A DNA stretch of 64,000 nucleotides from Stieleria mannarensis (GTDB lineage Bacteria; Planctomycetota; Planctomycetia; Pirellulales; Pirellulaceae), in assembly GCF_014154935.1 (NCBI RefSeq), contig NZ_JACEHH010000001.1, forward strand, positions 310,001 through 374,000, given 5' to 3'. Of this stretch, positions 62,325-64,000 are shown one piece after another (the stretch's first letter is position 1; each line of letters begins with the position of its first letter). The notes under the pieces are model-generated. The model saw only the letters and a list, made by a program, of their open reading frames with translations. It was not told the DNA's origin and did no database searches. A program made the position numbers and the translations under genes.

Positions 62325-63250
62325 GCGTTCCTACCGTCAGCGTCGTGATCCCGGCCTACAACGCCGCGGCAACCATCGCCCGCGCGATCGACAGTTGTCT
62401 TGCGCAAACCGTCCCGGTCTCGCAAGTCATCGTGATCGATGACGGCAGCCGCGATGGGCTTGCCGAGATCGTCCGACAGTACCGCCCGCCGGTCATGCTG
62501 ATCCGACAAACCAATTCACGAACCGCCGCCGCCCGGAACCGAGGCCTGGACGCGGCGACCGGCGACTTCATCGGTTTCCTTGACGCCGACGATCATTGGG
62601 AACCGAACAAGATTGAGCGTCAACTGGCGATCTTCGCGGCCCATCGACAGGTCAGCGTCGTCGCCGGCAGATTCTACTGCCAAACGCCCGGTCAATCGCG
62701 AACCTTAAACCCGTCCAAAGCCGATTCGTGGTACGACCGACCGATCCGAGCCGCCGGCCCCGATGCCTTCATGATCGGGACGCTGCACTGGACCGGGACG
62801 GTGTTGGTCCGACGCCAGGCGATTGAGAAACTGCGTTTCGTCTCGGGGTTGGAACCTGCCGAAGATCGCGACATGTGGATTCGCCTGGCGGCCGGCAACA
62901 CGGTGTACTTGGATTCGCAACCCTTGGCGACCGCCGTTTTAGAACCGTGCAGCCTGTCACGCGGCAGCATCGAAGTCGACTGCACCAAGATGTTGGAGGT
63001 CATCGACCGACACGCCGAGTTGCTCGGTCTTGCGTCGCGGTTGTTCTGGACCAGCTATGTCCGCTATCGCTGGGCAGCGATGGATCCGTCACCGTCAACC
63101 GCCCTGCCCATGTTAATGCGTTCGGTGCTCAGCTGGCCGTTGCCGTTTGCGGGGATGCCCGCCATGAAACGACTGGGCCGATTGAAGCGGCTGGCCGTTT
63201 TGTTGCGGCAATCGATGCTGCATCGCAACCAACCCGAAGGAGCGGCATGA
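62321..63250 (+). CDS. Glycosyltransferase family 2 (second in the operon)
   Basis: 309 residues. GT2 signature SVVIPAYNAAATIARAIDS, VIVIDDGSRDGLAEIV and GFLDADDHWEPNKIE (DXD-like), with AEDRDMWIRLAAGN as the catalytic acidic segment. Similar architecture to the GT2 at 59007 but not a close copy. ATGA overlaps at both ends indicate coupled translation with the GT4 and the following acetyltransferase. The sugar is unknown. Confidence 0.9.
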   Translation: MSVPTVSVVIPAYNAAATIARAIDSCLAQTVPVSQVIVIDDGSRDGLAEIVRQYRPPVMLIRQTNSRTAAARNRGLDAATGDFIGFLDADDHWEPNKIERQLAIFAAHRQVSVVAGRFYCQTPGQSRTLNPSKADSWYDRPIRAAGPDAFMIGTLHWTGTVLVRRQAIEKLRFVSGLEPAEDRDMWIRLAAGNTVYLDSQPLATAVLEPCSLSRGSIEVDCTKMLEVIDRHAELLGLASRLFWTSYVRYRWAAMDPSPSTALPMLMRSVLSWPLPFAGMPAMKRLGRLKRLAVLLRQSMLHRNQPEGAA

Positions 63251-63948
63251 TGCGTGAACAGCTCAAGACAGTGGTGCGATGGTTATTGCAACGTCATTTG
63301 CCGGTGACGAAAGTCAACCGCCCGGTCGTTGCGGGATTGTACCGGTCGCACGTTGCGGCGCGAGAGTTGATCGCTTGGACGGCGCGATTCTTCTGGTACG
63401 AACCGCTGTTTCGCAGCCAATGCGATCGGGTCGGACAACGATTTTTGATGGAGCAGTTGCCCTATCTGATCGGTCGCGGAACATTGGTCATCGGCGACGA
63501 CGTTCGGTTATCAGGAAAGTCGTCGTTTGCCTTCAGCTCACGACACGTCGCTTCACCGGAGCTGACGGTCGGAAGCGGGACGTTCATCGGGCACAACTGC
63601 GCGTTCGTGGTCGGACGCGAGATTCGCATCGGCAACCATTGCCTGATCGCCGGCGGTGTGCGGATCAGCGATTTTGATGGCCACCCCATCAATGCCGTCG
63701 ATCGGCGGAACGGATTGACCACACCGTCAAGCGAAGTGGCGGCGGTTTCGATCGGTGATGATGTCTGGGTCGGGCACGGCGCGATGGTGTTGAAGGGTGT
63801 CCGAATCGGCGATCGCGCCATCGTGGGGGCGCGGTCGGTTGTGACCAAAGACGTCCCCGATGACACGATCGTGGCCGGCAATCCGGCGCGCGTGGTCAAG
63901 TCGCTTGCCCCGGCCGCGGTTTCCTTGTTCAGCGAGGAGGCCGCATGA
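63247..63948 (+). CDS. Hexapeptide-repeat acetyltransferase
   Basis: 233 residues from ATG 63247 (ATGA overlap with the previous stop; ATG 63250 is the other choice). The N-terminal 70 residues are helical and basic. A left-handed beta-helix follows with hexapeptide repeats (LVIGDDVRLSGKSSFAF, IGHNCAFVVGREIRIGNHCL, VSIGDDVWVGHGAMVLKGVR, IGDRAIVGARSVVTKDVP, VAGNPARVVK), as in CatB/LacA-type acetyltransferases, with His-containing loops (WVGHGA) near the expected active site. It probably acetylates a sugar of the repeat unit. The next gene starts inside its stop codon. Confidence 0.9.
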   Translation: MMREQLKTVVRWLLQRHLPVTKVNRPVVAGLYRSHVAARELIAWTARFFWYEPLFRSQCDRVGQRFLMEQLPYLIGRGTLVIGDDVRLSGKSSFAFSSRHVASPELTVGSGTFIGHNCAFVVGREIRIGNHCLIAGGVRISDFDGHPINAVDRRNGLTTPSSEVAAVSIGDDVWVGHGAMVLKGVRIGDRAIVGARSVVTKDVPDDTIVAGNPARVVKSLAPAAVSLFSEEAA

Positions 63949-64000
63949 ACGCGCGACATGTCGTTCACATCTCGCTGGGGACTCAGGTCGGCGGGATGGA
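63945..64000 (+). CDS. Glycosyltransferase, N-terminus only (runs off the window)
   Basis: Only the first 18 codons from ATG 63945 are in the window (MNARHVVHISLGTQVGGM). The short strand VVHISLG followed by a Gly-Gly turn resembles the opening of GT4 glycosyltransferases (VLHV...GGM). It overlaps the previous stop (ATGA) and thus continues the operon. The type is a guess from very few residues. Confidence 0.5.
   Translation, partial: MNARHVVHISLGTQVGGM

Overview
The window most likely comes from a planctomycete of the Rhodopirellula/Pirellulaceae type. This rests on gene content, not on a marker gene. The content includes an exosortase fused to a long TPR tail with an EpsI-like partner, planctomycete-style ECF sigma / Ser-Thr kinase pairs, a secreted sulfatase, secreted beta-helix and SGNH hydrolases, a giant secreted TPR protein, and short palindromic intergenic repeats. 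No plasmid, phage, CRISPR array or rRNA was seen. A single tRNA, Arg(CCU), lies at 21.5 kb.

Left part (1-21.3 kb): an accessory segment for polysaccharide degradation that is partly in decay. It holds a frameshifted beta-helix protein, an SGNH remnant, a nitrilase-fold amidohydrolase, a beta-helix/SGNH fusion, a lyase-like secreted protein, a secreted alpha/beta hydrolase, an ankyrin protein, a sulfatase and a DUF1772 membrane protein. Damage is frequent. An ISAs1-like transposase scrap carries a stop codon. An NAD(P)-binding SDR gene has lost its middle. An ECF sigma gene retains only its sigma-2 region. A WD40 kinase runs into a PQQ-propeller gene that has no signal peptide. The tRNA-Arg gene marks the right edge of this segment.

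Middle part (21.7-38.8 kb): a 2573-residue secreted TPR protein; purL (FGAM synthase with two N-terminal PurS-like modules and no glutaminase domain) directly followed by a two-cluster 4Fe-4S protein; a small secreted thioredoxin-like protein with a clear terminator; and an ECF sigma / zinc-finger kinase / exported coiled-coil protein set that looks like a signalling operon.

Right part (38.9-64 kb): cell-surface glycan genes. A minus-strand block encodes an ABC exporter, a cupin, a sugar nucleotidyltransferase, two WavE-type proteins and a methyltransferase. It diverges from a GDPD-like phosphodiesterase and a HAD phosphatase. Next come a trypsin-like protease with a PEP-CTERM-like tail, the EpsI-like protein and the exosortase, all on the minus strand. 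The last 11.5 kb is a plus-strand exopolysaccharide operon: a possible 20-residue leader ORF, a small exported protein, a Wza-type export lipoprotein, a second lipoprotein, an O-antigen-ligase/polymerase-like protein, a flippase, a methyltransferase/P-loop fusion, glycosyltransferases, an acyltransferase and an acetyltransferase. From 59 kb on, stop and start codons of these genes overlap. The exosortase and exopolysaccharide genes sit together, as is usual for exosortase systems.
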